From the NCBI RefSeq assembly GCF_910585425.1, contig NZ_CAJUCP010000049.1, positions 1-46,830 of the forward strand: a stretch of 46,830 nucleotides of DNA. Direction: 5' to 3'. The translations under genes and the position numbers were made by a program. The DNA comes from an uncultured Acetatifactor sp. GTDB taxonomy: Bacteria; Bacillota; Clostridia; Lachnospirales; Lachnospiraceae. Numbering within the stretch: position 1 is the first letter of the stretch; the number at the start of each line of letters is the position of its first letter. Shown here in pieces: positions 8,453-17,900 of the stretch. The notes under the pieces were generated by a model that searched no databases, was not told where the DNA came from, and saw nothing but the letters and a program-made list of their open reading frames with translations.

Positions 8453-9310
8453 ATGAATCGACAGAACAAGCTGCTCACAATCGGCCAGTTTGCGGCCATG
8501 CACGGCATCAACAAGAAGACACTCATGTGGTATAACGAGATTGGGCTGTTCAGGCCTGCCTCCGTCAATCCCGAAAACGGATACCGTTATTACGATTACC
8601 ACCAAAACCCTGTCCTTGAAACGATCCTGCTGCTTCGGGACCTGGACGTTTCCATCCATGAAATACAGGATTTCATGAAAGACCGGTCTGCAGGCAATCT
8701 GAAACAGCTTCTGGAAGAAAAAATGGCAGACCTCGATAAACAGATCGCCCACTTGCAGGCAGTCCGTACAACCCTATCCGCCCACCGCCAGAACATGGAC
8801 ACCCTGCTGACCATGGATCTGTCCGAAATCAGCGTCGTGGAGAGGGAGGAGCGCTGTCTGGTCACTGTAGAGATAGACCGGGACACCTCCTTTGAACGGG
8901 AAGTCGAACTGATCACTGCCGAAACGGAGAAATACCAGCTCGGCCGCCTCCACAAGGCCTCCTATGGCTCCATGATCTCCGTTTCCAGCCTCTTGAGCGG
9001 CCGGTATGACGACTATTCCCGGCTCTTTATCGAAATCCCCTTCCTCTCCTGCCGGGCTGGCCTGCACATGGCTCCCGGCGGAAAGTATTTAAGGGCGTTC
9101 TGTAAAGGGGAATGGGACAGGCTGCCGAAGCGGTATCAGGAAATATTCGATTACGCCAGGGAACACGGCCTGACCCCTTACGGATATTCCTATGAAATGG
9201 GCATCAATGAGAATGTCATCGAACGGATTGAAGATTATATCGTACAGATTGAGATTCCGATAACGTTACATCCCGCAATAACACAGGAATCATCCCGGAG
9301 GTTTGGTTGA
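8453..9310 (+). CDS. MerR family regulator with GyrI-like effector domain
   Basis: Transcription regulator of 285 residues, BltR/BmrR type. Residues 8-75 form the MerR winged helix-turn-helix (LTIGQFAAMHGINKKTLMWYNEIG, then GYRYYDY), residues about 80-120 form the dimerisation coiled coil (LLEEKMADLDKQIAHLQAVR), and residues about 125-275 match the GyrI-like/BmrR C-terminal drug-binding fold. It is divergent from the MATE gene and very probably activates it when it binds a toxic cation or drug. RBS AGAGG lies 7 nt before the ATG. The gene is intact although its presumed target is broken. The stop codon lies in the loop of an 11-bp hairpin. Confidence 0.9.
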   Translation: MNRQNKLLTIGQFAAMHGINKKTLMWYNEIGLFRPASVNPENGYRYYDYHQNPVLETILLLRDLDVSIHEIQDFMKDRSAGNLKQLLEEKMADLDKQIAHLQAVRTTLSAHRQNMDTLLTMDLSEISVVEREERCLVTVEIDRDTSFEREVELITAETEKYQLGRLHKASYGSMISVSSLLSGRYDDYSRLFIEIPFLSCRAGLHMAPGGKYLRAFCKGEWDRLPKRYQEIFDYAREHGLTPYGYSYEMGINENVIERIEDYIVQIEIPITLHPAITQESSRRFG

Positions 9311-9327
9311 CCACAGCCTCCGGGATG
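9291..9327 (+). terminator. Hairpin spanning the MerR stop codon
   Basis: CATCCCGGAGG (9291-9301) pairs perfectly with CCTCCGGGATG (9317-9327), loop 15 nt, with the TGA stop inside the loop. The T-tract is weak. It probably separates the convergent MerR and collagen-like genes. Confidence 0.6.
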
Positions 9328-9363
9328 CATGATATGGCTTTTGTGGATTTATATCTTGAAATA

Positions 9364-10728
9364 TTAAAGCTGTGCTTTTATCGTGACAGTAGAGACACTC
9401 CCAGCGGGCAGGGGAAAGACGTTCATAAAAGCAATCAGGCTATTAATCTCAATAGGGAAAGGAACCGTAAAGCAAAAACCGCTAACAGATCCCATCAGCT
9501 TTTCCACTTCTATCGTGGAGCTTAAAGGCCATGCCAGCTGCCCGCTGGCACCAAAACCGATAAAAGACGGCCTGCCTGGGAGCCCCTCCTCAGTCGTTGA
9601 CATCGTAATAGGATTTCCCGAAGCAAAGAGGAGCATTTTTTCTGCTGACGCTATGCCTGCGGGCCCGGTAGCTCCGGTGGCTCCGGTTGGGCCTGTGGCT
9701 CCGGTCGCTCCGGCTGCTCCGGCCGGACCTGTGGCTCCGGTAGCTCCGGCTGCTCCGGTTGGGCCTGTGGCTCCAGTAGCTCCAGCTGCTCCGGCTGGAC
9801 CTGTGGCCCCAGTAGCTCCGGCTGCTCCAGCTGCTCCGGCTGGACCCGCTGGGCCTGTGGCTCCGGTGGCTCCATCTGCTCCGGTTGGGCCTGTGGCTCC
9901 GGTCGCTCCGACTGCTCCGGCCGGGCCTGTGGCTCCGGTCGCTCCAGCTGCTCCGGCCGGGCCTGTGGCTCCGGTCGCTCCGGCTGGGCCTGTGGCTCCA
10001 GTAGCTCCAGCTGCTCCGGCTGGACCTGTGGCTCCAGTAGCTCCCGCTGCTCCGGTTGGACCTGTGGCTCCGGTCGCTCCGGCTGCTCCCGCCGGGCCCG
10101 TGGCTCCGGTAGCTCCTGTGGCTCCGATTGGGCCTTCATCCCCCTGACACCCTTTAGGTCCCTGCGCTCCAATGGGACCAGCTTCTCCCCGAATGCCCTG
10201 TGGCCCGGTTACGCCCTGCGGCCCCATGGCACCTATTGGGCCCGTGGGACCTGTGGGACCGGGAATCCCTCTGGGGCCCTGGGGACCGACATCTCCCTGA
10301 GGACCGGCAGGTCCGGCTGGTCCCATAGGTCCGGCAGGGCCCGCAGGCCCTATGTCTCCTTTGGGTCCTTCACAGCCGGGGTCACCTTTCGGCCCCATTT
10401 CTCCACGAACCCCCTGAATCCCCTGAATTCCCTGGGGGCCTGCATAGCCTCTCGGTCCGTCGCAGCCTCTCGGTCCTGTATTTCCGGTAGGTCCTACAGG
10501 ACCGGTATTTCCTCTGGGCCCCCTTGCACCGGGAGCTCCTGGAATACCCTGGGGACCGATCGGACCCGGTTCCCCTCTGTCTCCCTTGGGACCGGGACAA
10601 CCGCTATCCCCTTTGATGCCCTGAGGACCTGCCGGTCCCTGGTCGCCTTTAGGTCCCATAGGACCGCGGGCACAGCACGAGGATTGTTCCTGAGCCTGAT
10701 TGCAGCAACATGGATTATTTTGATTCAT
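9364..10728 (-). CDS. Collagen-like exosporium/spore surface protein
   Basis: A 454-residue protein of the BclA/BclB type. Residues 1-20 form a Cys-rich head (C7, C8, C9, C18, C19) likely to anchor or cross-link it. Residues 22 to about 355 are uninterrupted Gly-X-Y triplets: first varied, charged triplets (GPKGDQ, GEPGPIGPQ), then a near-perfect 12-residue GATGATGPxGAx repeat. The last ~100 residues form a globular BclA-like C-terminal domain (IASAEKMLLFASGNPI...) that trimerises such proteins. There is no signal peptide, as expected for a protein assembled from the mother cell on to the spore. The start at 10728 has AAGGAAG upstream; a longer ORF start has none. This is the clearest sign that the organism sporulates. 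Confidence 0.88.
   Translation of the reverse strand: MNQNNPCCCNQAQEQSSCCARGPMGPKGDQGPAGPQGIKGDSGCPGPKGDRGEPGPIGPQGIPGAPGARGPRGNTGPVGPTGNTGPRGCDGPRGYAGPQGIQGIQGVRGEMGPKGDPGCEGPKGDIGPAGPAGPMGPAGPAGPQGDVGPQGPRGIPGPTGPTGPIGAMGPQGVTGPQGIRGEAGPIGAQGPKGCQGDEGPIGATGATGATGPAGAAGATGATGPTGAAGATGATGPAGAAGATGATGPAGATGATGPAGAAGATGATGPAGAVGATGATGPTGADGATGATGPAGPAGAAGAAGATGATGPAGAAGATGATGPTGAAGATGATGPAGAAGATGATGPTGATGATGPAGIASAEKMLLFASGNPITMSTTEEGLPGRPSFIGFGASGQLAWPLSSTIEVEKLMGSVSGFCFTVPFPIEINSLIAFMNVFPLPAGSVSTVTIKAQL
9655..10140 (-). repeat. Tandem repeat, 36-bp unit, in collagen-like gene
   Basis: Roughly a dozen copies of a 36-bp unit encoding GATGATGPxGAx, with occasional shortened (27-bp) and lengthened units. 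Codon use differs between units, so the array is not freshly amplified. Such arrays vary in length between strains and are prone to assembly collapse. Confidence 0.85.
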
Positions 10729-10846
10729 AAAAACACTTCCTTTTTGAAAAATATGCTGAAAAATGCCTTTTTCATTAAATATATTATGCATTGCCCAGAA
10801 AATTGCCATATTTTGTCAAAAACAGAAAATGTGCCCTTTGCAGCCT

Positions 10847-11695
10847 TTACACACCTGCCTTTCTGTCCGTCTGAGATACATGCCTTTTGCGGAATTTCAG
10901 CGGCGAGATCTCGTTTTTTTCGCGGAAGATGCGGATAAAATGGCTCACGCTGGCGTAACCGGCCATTTCGGAAATCTCCAATATGGATTTGTCCGACAAA
11001 GTGAGCAGGTTCTTCGCATATTCCATGCGAAGCTCCATCAGATAATGCTTGAAGGACATGTGATAGTACCTTTGAAAGAACTCCGAAAACCTGGTATGTG
11101 AATATCCGGACATGGCAATCAATTCCGCTGTGGATCTGGTAAAATATTCGGGCAGTTTGACAAGGGAAGTGAAATCATAAAGCCATCCCGGCGGCGAATC
11201 CCTTTTACTATGCATTTCCTCGTAGCACATTCCCAAAATATCCGCAATGACAGAAAGGATACAGATATGGTAGGCATTGGGATCATGGTCAAAGTGCCCT
11301 AAGCGATCCTTCATCTCAAGCCTCGCAAGGTGGGACAGAATTGCCGCAAACCCATCGCTGTCCGCCTTAATCTTCACAGCGTCCCGGGCGTGGACGAGAT
11401 AATCGAAAAAATCCCGGTCAAAGAGATTGCAGCATAATCCTTCCAGCCTTTCCAAAGAAATATAGACATCCCGATGCTCATGGTTTTCGCTTGTGTCAAG
11501 TATGGCGTGGGTGGCGGACGCACTGACAAAGCAGATATCGCCAATCCCCGCTTTCTCCGCTTTTCCGTTGGCCACATGGGTGGCATCCCCTTTGACGAAC
11601 AGGATAATTTCACAATTATTATGCTTATGCTCCATGGCCGGGATATAATTGTTCGCCGTGGAAAGATCCCTGGATTCTAAGAAAGGTATAGGCAT
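10847..11695 (-). CDS. AraC family transcriptional regulator
   Basis: A 282-residue regulator with an N-terminal cupin sensor domain (about 1-130, MEHKHNNCEIILFVKG) and a C-terminal pair of helix-turn-helix motifs (about 180-275; SGYSHTRFSEFFQRYYHMSFKHY and ILEISEMAGYASVSHFIRIF). It is divergent from the GH78 rhamnosidase and is the obvious candidate for its sugar-responsive activator, by analogy with RhaS/RhaR-type regulators; the ligand is not shown. A TTG at 11704 is in frame, but AAGGAGA is only about 2 nt from it; the ATG at 11695 is better spaced. Confidence 0.88.
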   Translation of the reverse strand: MPIPFLESRDLSTANNYIPAMEHKHNNCEIILFVKGDATHVANGKAEKAGIGDICFVSASATHAILDTSENHEHRDVYISLERLEGLCCNLFDRDFFDYLVHARDAVKIKADSDGFAAILSHLARLEMKDRLGHFDHDPNAYHICILSVIADILGMCYEEMHSKRDSPPGWLYDFTSLVKLPEYFTRSTAELIAMSGYSHTRFSEFFQRYYHMSFKHYLMELRMEYAKNLLTLSDKSILEISEMAGYASVSHFIRIFREKNEISPLKFRKRHVSQTDRKAGV

Positions 11696-11741
11696 ATTTA
11701 CCAATTCTCCTTTTCATTGAGGGCTTAATTTGGATATTTCT

Positions 11742-11770
11742 ATTCTAGTTTGGGCACAGATCATTGTCAA
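11742..11770 (-). promoter_or_regulatory. Near-consensus sigma-A promoter of the AraC gene
   Basis: On the minus strand TTGACA (11765-11770), a 17-bp spacer and TAGAAT (11742-11747). Transcription would begin about 40 bp upstream of the ATG at 11695. The consensus -35 suggests constitutive expression of the regulator. Confidence 0.7.
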
Positions 11771-11957
11771 CAGGAAAGTATCATGAAAAATAAGGTCTTC
11801 GGCAAATGAAAAAACCGGCAAAAATCGATATTTTCCATCTGGAAAGCGAATGAAAACGATAGGCAACTTCGCGCATATGTGCTATGCTCTAGTGGAAGGG
11901 ATGGGAGGCTTCCTTTTAGGGAAGGAGAAGCCGCCGTTTTGGAAAGGAGAAAACCAC

Positions 11958-14759
11958 ATGGAAACTAGGAACGAAAACAGCGCATATCTGTACGATCTAC
12001 GGACGAACGGTCGGATACGCCCCCTGGGAATCGACTGTGAGCACCAGGCATTCTCATGGAAGATGCAGTCCGATACCATCGGGCAGAGGCAGGAAGCCTA
12101 CAGTATTGTAGTCAAAAATGCGGACGGCAAAATGGTCTGGGACAGTGGAAAAGTCGTCTGCGGCCAGTCACACGAAATCCTTTACGGGGGAGAGCGCCTG
12201 GAAGCTGCGACCCCATACACATGGGAGCTCAGCGTTTGGGATCAGGAGGAAAATCTGATCAGCGCATCCGCATCCTTTGAGACTGCCCTGCCCACAGAGG
12301 AGGGCTTCGGCGATGCCAAATGGATCAGCGCCGCGGAATCCGCGGATGCCGATACCCACCGTCTTCCCGCGTTCAGGCGTTCTGTGACCATTTCCAAAGA
12401 GATTGCCAGCGCAAGGCTCTACTCCACCGCCCTGGGGGTATATGAGAACTTCATCAACGGCCAGCGGGTGGGGGCGATCGGGGAGGATGGACAGGTCAGA
12501 TACCATGAGCTGAAGCCCGGCTCCTCCGAAATGGCGAAGCGGAAATACTACAGCACCTATGACGTGACCGCCATGCTCCATCAGGGGGAAAACGTCCTGG
12601 CCGCCCTTACGGGAACCGGATGGTGGAATAGCCTCATCGCGGCAAACTATGGAAAACGGATAGCCTATCTGTGCAAATTGGTCATCCGATACACCGACGG
12701 CAGCGTGGACACCATTTGTACCGATGAGAGCTGGAAGGCGGCGGACAAATCCCCCATGGAGACAGCGGATATCTACAATGGGGAGAGCTATGACGCACAG
12801 TCCGACCTCAGCTTCCTGCAGGGAGGCTATGACGACAGCGGCTGGAGCCAGGCAGAAATCAACCAGGAGTATTCGGGAGAGATCACCCCATGGATCGGCA
12901 GCCCCATCATCGTGCGGGATGACCTGGAACGCCACGCAAAATCCGTCACGATCTATCAGGGCGCCGTGGATGCGGATGAGGAACGTTTCGGCAGAATCAA
13001 CGTCCTCCGCAATGTGGAGGTTCCTGCCGGCACCAATGCAGAATTCACCCTCCACCAGGGAGAGACCGCCCTCATCGATTTCGGGCAGAATGCCGCTGGC
13101 TGGGAAGCCTTTACCCTCAGCGGCAAGCCGGGCACACTGGTCACCATAGAGCATGGCGAGATACTGAACGACCATCTGGGCGAGAAATCCCGCGGCAACG
13201 ACGGGCCTGGCGGCAGCATCTATAACCTCAACTACCGTTCGGCCAAGGCGCAGACCCTTTATACCCTGCGCGGGATTGGCGAGGAGAGCTATCATCCGAC
13301 CCTGACCTACTACGGCTTCCGGTATGTAGAAATCACCGCCACCGATACCGTCCATTTCAAAGATATCACCGCACAAGTCGTCACCTCAGTGGAGGAGGAT
13401 GCGGGAGACATCGTGACATCCCATGAGAAGATCAACCGCCTGCTCTCTCTGGCGAGATGGGGACAGTATTCCAATTATCTCAGCGTTCCCACAGACTGCC
13501 CCCAGCGGGATGAGCGGTACGGCTGGATGGCAGACACACAGGTGTTCGCCACGGCGGGATGCTATCTCGGAAACAATAAGACCTTCCTGGAAAAATTCCT
13601 GCAGGATGTGCGGGACGCCCAGCCCGAAAACGGCGCCTACGGCGGCGTAGCGCCCAAAGGACGGTACGGCAATGAACAGGGGGGCACAGGATGGGCAGAT
13701 GCCGGAGTCATCGTCCCCTATATCCTGTGGCAGATGTACGGAGACGTGTCCGTCATCAGGACACACTGGAACTCCATGGTGCATTATGTGGACGGCTTTC
13801 TGGGCACCACCGAAAAGCACGGCCCCGTGAACATCTGGGGCGACTGGGTGGCCTACGAATCCAATGACGGCGAAATCCAGGACATCCTGGCGGCGGCATA
13901 CTATGCCTGGGATGCACAGATGATGGCCGAGATGGCCCAGGCGGCGGGCTTCCACGATCAGGTTGAGAAATACAAAAAACTGTTCGCCGATGAAAAAGCT
14001 TATTTCATTGAAAACTTCGTGACTTCCGATGGAAAGATGAGACGCGGCGAACAATCCGTCTGCCTGTATGCCCTCTACCTGGATCTGCTCCCCGACAGCG
14101 CATCGGTAAACGCAGTGACCGATCAACTGCTTGAAAATATCAGGCGCAACGGAAACAGGCTCCAGACCGGTTTTCTTGGCACCAAGATCATCCTGGACAC
14201 CCTGACCAAAATCGGCCAAAACCAGGTGGCGTATACCCTCCTGTTCCAGGAGCAGAATCCCTCCTGGCTCTACACGGTGAACCAGGGCGCCACTACCGTA
14301 TGGGAACGGTGGAACTCCTATACGGTGGCTGACGGTTTTGCCGATGTGGGCATGAACTCTTTCAACCATTATGCCTATGGCGCCGTGGCAGAATGGATGT
14401 TCGCCACAATGGCAGGAATCGGGAACAGCCAGCCGGGCTTCAAACGGATCTGCCTGGCGCCTGCACCGGATCGGCGCCTGCCTCTGGTCAGGGCAGAGTA
14501 CCAGAGCGCCTATGGCCCCATCAAGGTGGTATCTGAGCTCCGGGAGGAATCCTGGCAATATAGCTTTGCCATTCCCGCCAATACCACGGCCGAAATCCGC
14601 ATTCCTACAGGAGGAGCACATATTACCGTGGACGGCATGGAAGCTTCCGCCCTGTCTCTGGATAAGGACGGCATCGTTCTCTGCCGAACGGAGGACGATA
14701 TCACTGTCTTCGATGCGGCAGCGTCAAAGCATACCGTCCTTGTCGCTCCGGTACAGTGA
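11958..14759 (+). CDS. GH78 alpha-L-rhamnosidase
   Basis: Inverting glycoside hydrolase of 933 residues that removes terminal alpha-L-rhamnose from plant glycosides, pectin (RG-I/II) or flavonoids. The order is N-terminal Bac_rhamnosid_N beta domains (about 10-340; SWKMQSD, WISA, FINGxRVG), a middle beta sandwich (DFGQNAAGW), the (alpha/alpha)6 catalytic domain (about 500-830) with the family signature D513-C-P-Q-R-D-E519-R-Y-G-W, and a C-terminal beta domain. No signal peptide: intracellular. The ORF is open 108 bp further upstream, but only the ATG at 11958 has a good site (AAGGAGA). A sequence starting TGAAAACGAT at 11851 matches the first half of a CcpA cre site; the second half is poor. 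Divergent AraC gene. Confidence 0.92.
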   Translation: METRNENSAYLYDLRTNGRIRPLGIDCEHQAFSWKMQSDTIGQRQEAYSIVVKNADGKMVWDSGKVVCGQSHEILYGGERLEAATPYTWELSVWDQEENLISASASFETALPTEEGFGDAKWISAAESADADTHRLPAFRRSVTISKEIASARLYSTALGVYENFINGQRVGAIGEDGQVRYHELKPGSSEMAKRKYYSTYDVTAMLHQGENVLAALTGTGWWNSLIAANYGKRIAYLCKLVIRYTDGSVDTICTDESWKAADKSPMETADIYNGESYDAQSDLSFLQGGYDDSGWSQAEINQEYSGEITPWIGSPIIVRDDLERHAKSVTIYQGAVDADEERFGRINVLRNVEVPAGTNAEFTLHQGETALIDFGQNAAGWEAFTLSGKPGTLVTIEHGEILNDHLGEKSRGNDGPGGSIYNLNYRSAKAQTLYTLRGIGEESYHPTLTYYGFRYVEITATDTVHFKDITAQVVTSVEEDAGDIVTSHEKINRLLSLARWGQYSNYLSVPTDCPQRDERYGWMADTQVFATAGCYLGNNKTFLEKFLQDVRDAQPENGAYGGVAPKGRYGNEQGGTGWADAGVIVPYILWQMYGDVSVIRTHWNSMVHYVDGFLGTTEKHGPVNIWGDWVAYESNDGEIQDILAAAYYAWDAQMMAEMAQAAGFHDQVEKYKKLFADEKAYFIENFVTSDGKMRRGEQSVCLYALYLDLLPDSASVNAVTDQLLENIRRNGNRLQTGFLGTKIILDTLTKIGQNQVAYTLLFQEQNPSWLYTVNQGATTVWERWNSYTVADGFADVGMNSFNHYAYGAVAEWMFATMAGIGNSQPGFKRICLAPAPDRRLPLVRAEYQSAYGPIKVVSELREESWQYSFAIPANTTAEIRIPTGGAHITVDGMEASALSLDKDGIVLCRTEDDITVFDAAASKHTVLVAPVQ

Positions 14760-14828
14760 AGCTGATTTCATTGTCCTGTTCCTGGGAGACGGAATCTGAT
14801 TAAGTCGAAGCGATTCTCTTTGCCCACG

Positions 14829-14865
14829 AAAAAGCCCGCAAACCTTGATGTTTACGGGCTTTTTC
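14829..14865. terminator. Bidirectional terminator
   Basis: AAAAAGCCCGCAAAC pairs with GTTTACGGGCTTTTT through a CTTGAT loop, with A- and T-runs on both sides, so it can act on both strands between the GH78 and GH31 genes. A near-identical hairpin lies next to the tRNA-Asn copy at 46728-46760. Confidence 0.85.
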
Positions 14866-14901
14866 TAAGTGCCATCCCTTCGGTTGACAACTATATTCTA
14901 A

Positions 14902-17900
14902 TTACACTGTGTCAAATCCCGGACCGATGAGAAGAACGCCCTCACATTCCATCTCTTCTGCCGGTCTTACATCCGCAAGCGCCTTCATGGTAATGACTGC
15001 AAGCTCATCGCTTCCGTTATAAAGCTTTTTATTTCCGCGGTTTGCAAATGCAAGGTTCACATAAGCCGTGCCGTCAGAGTATACTTTATTCACAGTTAAG
15101 TTTTCCATCTGTTTTACGGAATCATTTCCTTCAATTGACACAAATTCCAGTTTCGCCGGGTTATAGTCGATCACTTTACCGAACGCGTTGACATTCAAAG
15201 CATTTTTTGCCCGAACCGTCATGGTAAATGTCTCTCCCGCTTTCACACTCTCGCTTTCAGGAACAAGCGCAATGCTTCCTTCCGGTTTACCGGTCATAGT
15301 CGTTCCGTCATCTAAATGAAACATCGTGTATGCATAATCATATACATCATAGATACCGTTCATGTTAATATCGCCGCAACGTTTCTGAATCTGATCCGTA
15401 AAGTTAGAACCGTCTTTCACACTTGTTCCAAGATAGTTCTTCATGTTCGTATAGTCGCCTTCTGTAACCGTGGCGTTCCCATTGGTACTTCCCACTGCAA
15501 ATCCTTTTGTGCCTTCCTTCTTATATACCGGCATCTCGTGAGTTGCAAATTTATTTCCCTTACATTCAATTGCTTCTGCTTTCAGGAAACGTGCTTTTAC
15601 CCCGTCTAACGGTACTGTCCTGGCATTTTCTTCCAATTCAAGGCTTGTGTCGTAAGACCACGGTTCCTCCTTTGTCCCGTCCCATTCCGTCTTCCAGTGA
15701 ACGCCGTCCAGACTGGAGTACACGTTCATTCTCACTGCCGTACCGTTTCCATAAGTGTCACGGGGATAATAGTCAAATTTATCCAACTCATATACAGCGC
15801 CAAAGTCATAAATTGCCGCAGGTTTTTCTTTGTTTACATCATCCCAGCTGAAGAACAGCCCTGCAAATGCATGGTCGTTGAGATAACGGAGATCTATATC
15901 CTCATTATTACCTGTCCATGTAATCTTACCAAGTGCGCCAACCTCATTTAACCATGGATCCAAAAGCGAACATGCAGAAATCTCATCACTCCACGGGGAG
16001 TACCCCTCCATATTTCTGGAACGCACACGGTAAGAATGCTCTGAATGGTACTCCAGTTCATCATGCTCGTAAGAAAGGGCATTACCCATGGAATAGATTC
16101 TTCCGTCCACCAGCATCTCATAGGAAGATGCTCCTTTCACCTCTGTCCAGTGGAGCCAGATGCTTGTGGGAGTCGCCTTCTCCTCTACTGCCTGAAGAGC
16201 CGGGATTTCCAGCGCCTCATTCTCTTTTTCCTCCATATGAAGCATTTCACTTACAAATCCTTTGATTTCTACTGTCTGGCTTTCTTTCCTTATGTCCGCT
16301 TCTGAAAGTTTTATGTAAAGCTTAGGAGTCGTTCTTACGTCTTTCGTAAGTTGATTCATCTCTGACTCTTTTTCTGATGCGTAAGTCATAAGGGCCGGCG
16401 CCTCGTCATAGAAGAATACTGCTTCTCCGTTTTTCGGTACAGCTGCCTCAAACGCCGCTTTATCCCTTACTTCTTCCATATGAAGCTCCGTTTCGCCATT
16501 CCTGGCAAGCACTTCCTCCGGCTTCTTGGAAAGGTTTACAATAAAGGTCGTCTTTCTCTCAGGCTCAAATCCTTCGTAATTTCCGACAGAAGGCTCTGCC
16601 ATGATCACCGCTGTGTCCCCTTCTACACTTGATGTATAAGTCGTGGATACATGGTCTCCATAAGAAACATGCCCAATCGTTCCATAAGCATCTTCCTGTT
16701 TTGTCTCATTCTTGATATATTTTCCGTCATCTTCAAATGCCGTATAGGCGCTGCTGCCTGCCGGCCAAAATTCCACAATACGGTTTGCCTTGTTAATCTC
16801 ATCCGGTGTATTGTTTGCTTCGTACATGGGAAGAATTGTTCCGTTCTTCACAAATACCGGAAGTTTCCAAATGGGCGCTTCAAAGTTATTGAGCACCTGT
16901 CCTCCTCTGTACTTCTCCCCGGTCAGATAGTCGATCCAGATTTCTTCTGCGTCCGGAAGGTAAATATTATTTCTGACATCATTTCCAATCTCATCTGCCG
17001 CAACGCTTTTATAGACCGGAGCCACAAGTACATTGGCGCCAAGCATATACTGATACTGCACCTGCCTGGTATAAGCATACCTATCCTCCGGATACGCTAA
17101 GAACATTGCGCGTACCATCGGAAGGCCCGTGTCATCATTTCCGGTGTCGATATTAGCTGCCGATGCCGCGCTTGTATAGATATATGGCATGAGCTTTGAC
17201 TTCATCTTCAAATACATACGGTTGATTCCTGTGTATGGATCTCCGAACGTATACGGCGCTTTCACGTAACTTCCCCAACCGTCCATATTGAGCATTTGCG
17301 GAGTAAATGCTTTCCACTGATAATCACGGACTGCAATCAACGCCTTTCCTCCGAAAATACCGTCCATATCACTTCCGATATTCGGATTGCCACTCAGAGA
17401 ACTTCCGATATAGGTCGGAATATGGAAACGGATATATTCCCAGTTACCGCCGGTCTGGTCCCCTGTCCACACACTGCAAAAACGCTGTGAACCGGCCCAT
17501 CCGTCCAGGGAAATGATATTCGGACGGAAATTTGACATTGTAGTCACGATGTCATATGCCGTCTTCACGCCATTCAGCTGGAAAGAATATCCCGGGCCAA
17601 CCCATGCGACGTCCGTCTTCAAAGTCGTAGCGCCGCCCACGGCAACCTCCTGTCTGAAGTCACGAAGCAAATGCCAGTATGTCTGGCTGTCTGAATCCGG
17701 AGCCAGATTACTCTCCGTCCAAAGTCCCGTTGCCACGCCTTTGGCATTGGCATATTCTGTGAATCGTGCAAAGTTGTTCACATTAGCATCTACCGCGGCA
17801 AGACGTTCCGGTGAACTGCCGCCGTCTTCGTCCACGCCGCCCTGCATATAGTAACCATTCTGACCATACCCTCCGCCATAGCCGTCGTTGGGCAGAATAT

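Noticed and set aside
9655..10140. CRISPR array
   Set aside because: Regular 36-bp repeats here are contiguous coding repeats without spacers, in frame with the collagen-like gene.
9383..10147. Long plus-strand ORF with Pro-Val-Ala-Pro repeats
   Set aside because: It is the antisense of the GATGPx codon repeat in the collagen-like gene; it has no ribosome site and no independent signal.
12168..14621. Long minus-strand ORFs over the GH78 gene
   Set aside because: Antisense shadows of a clear GH78 gene; no motifs or ribosome sites.
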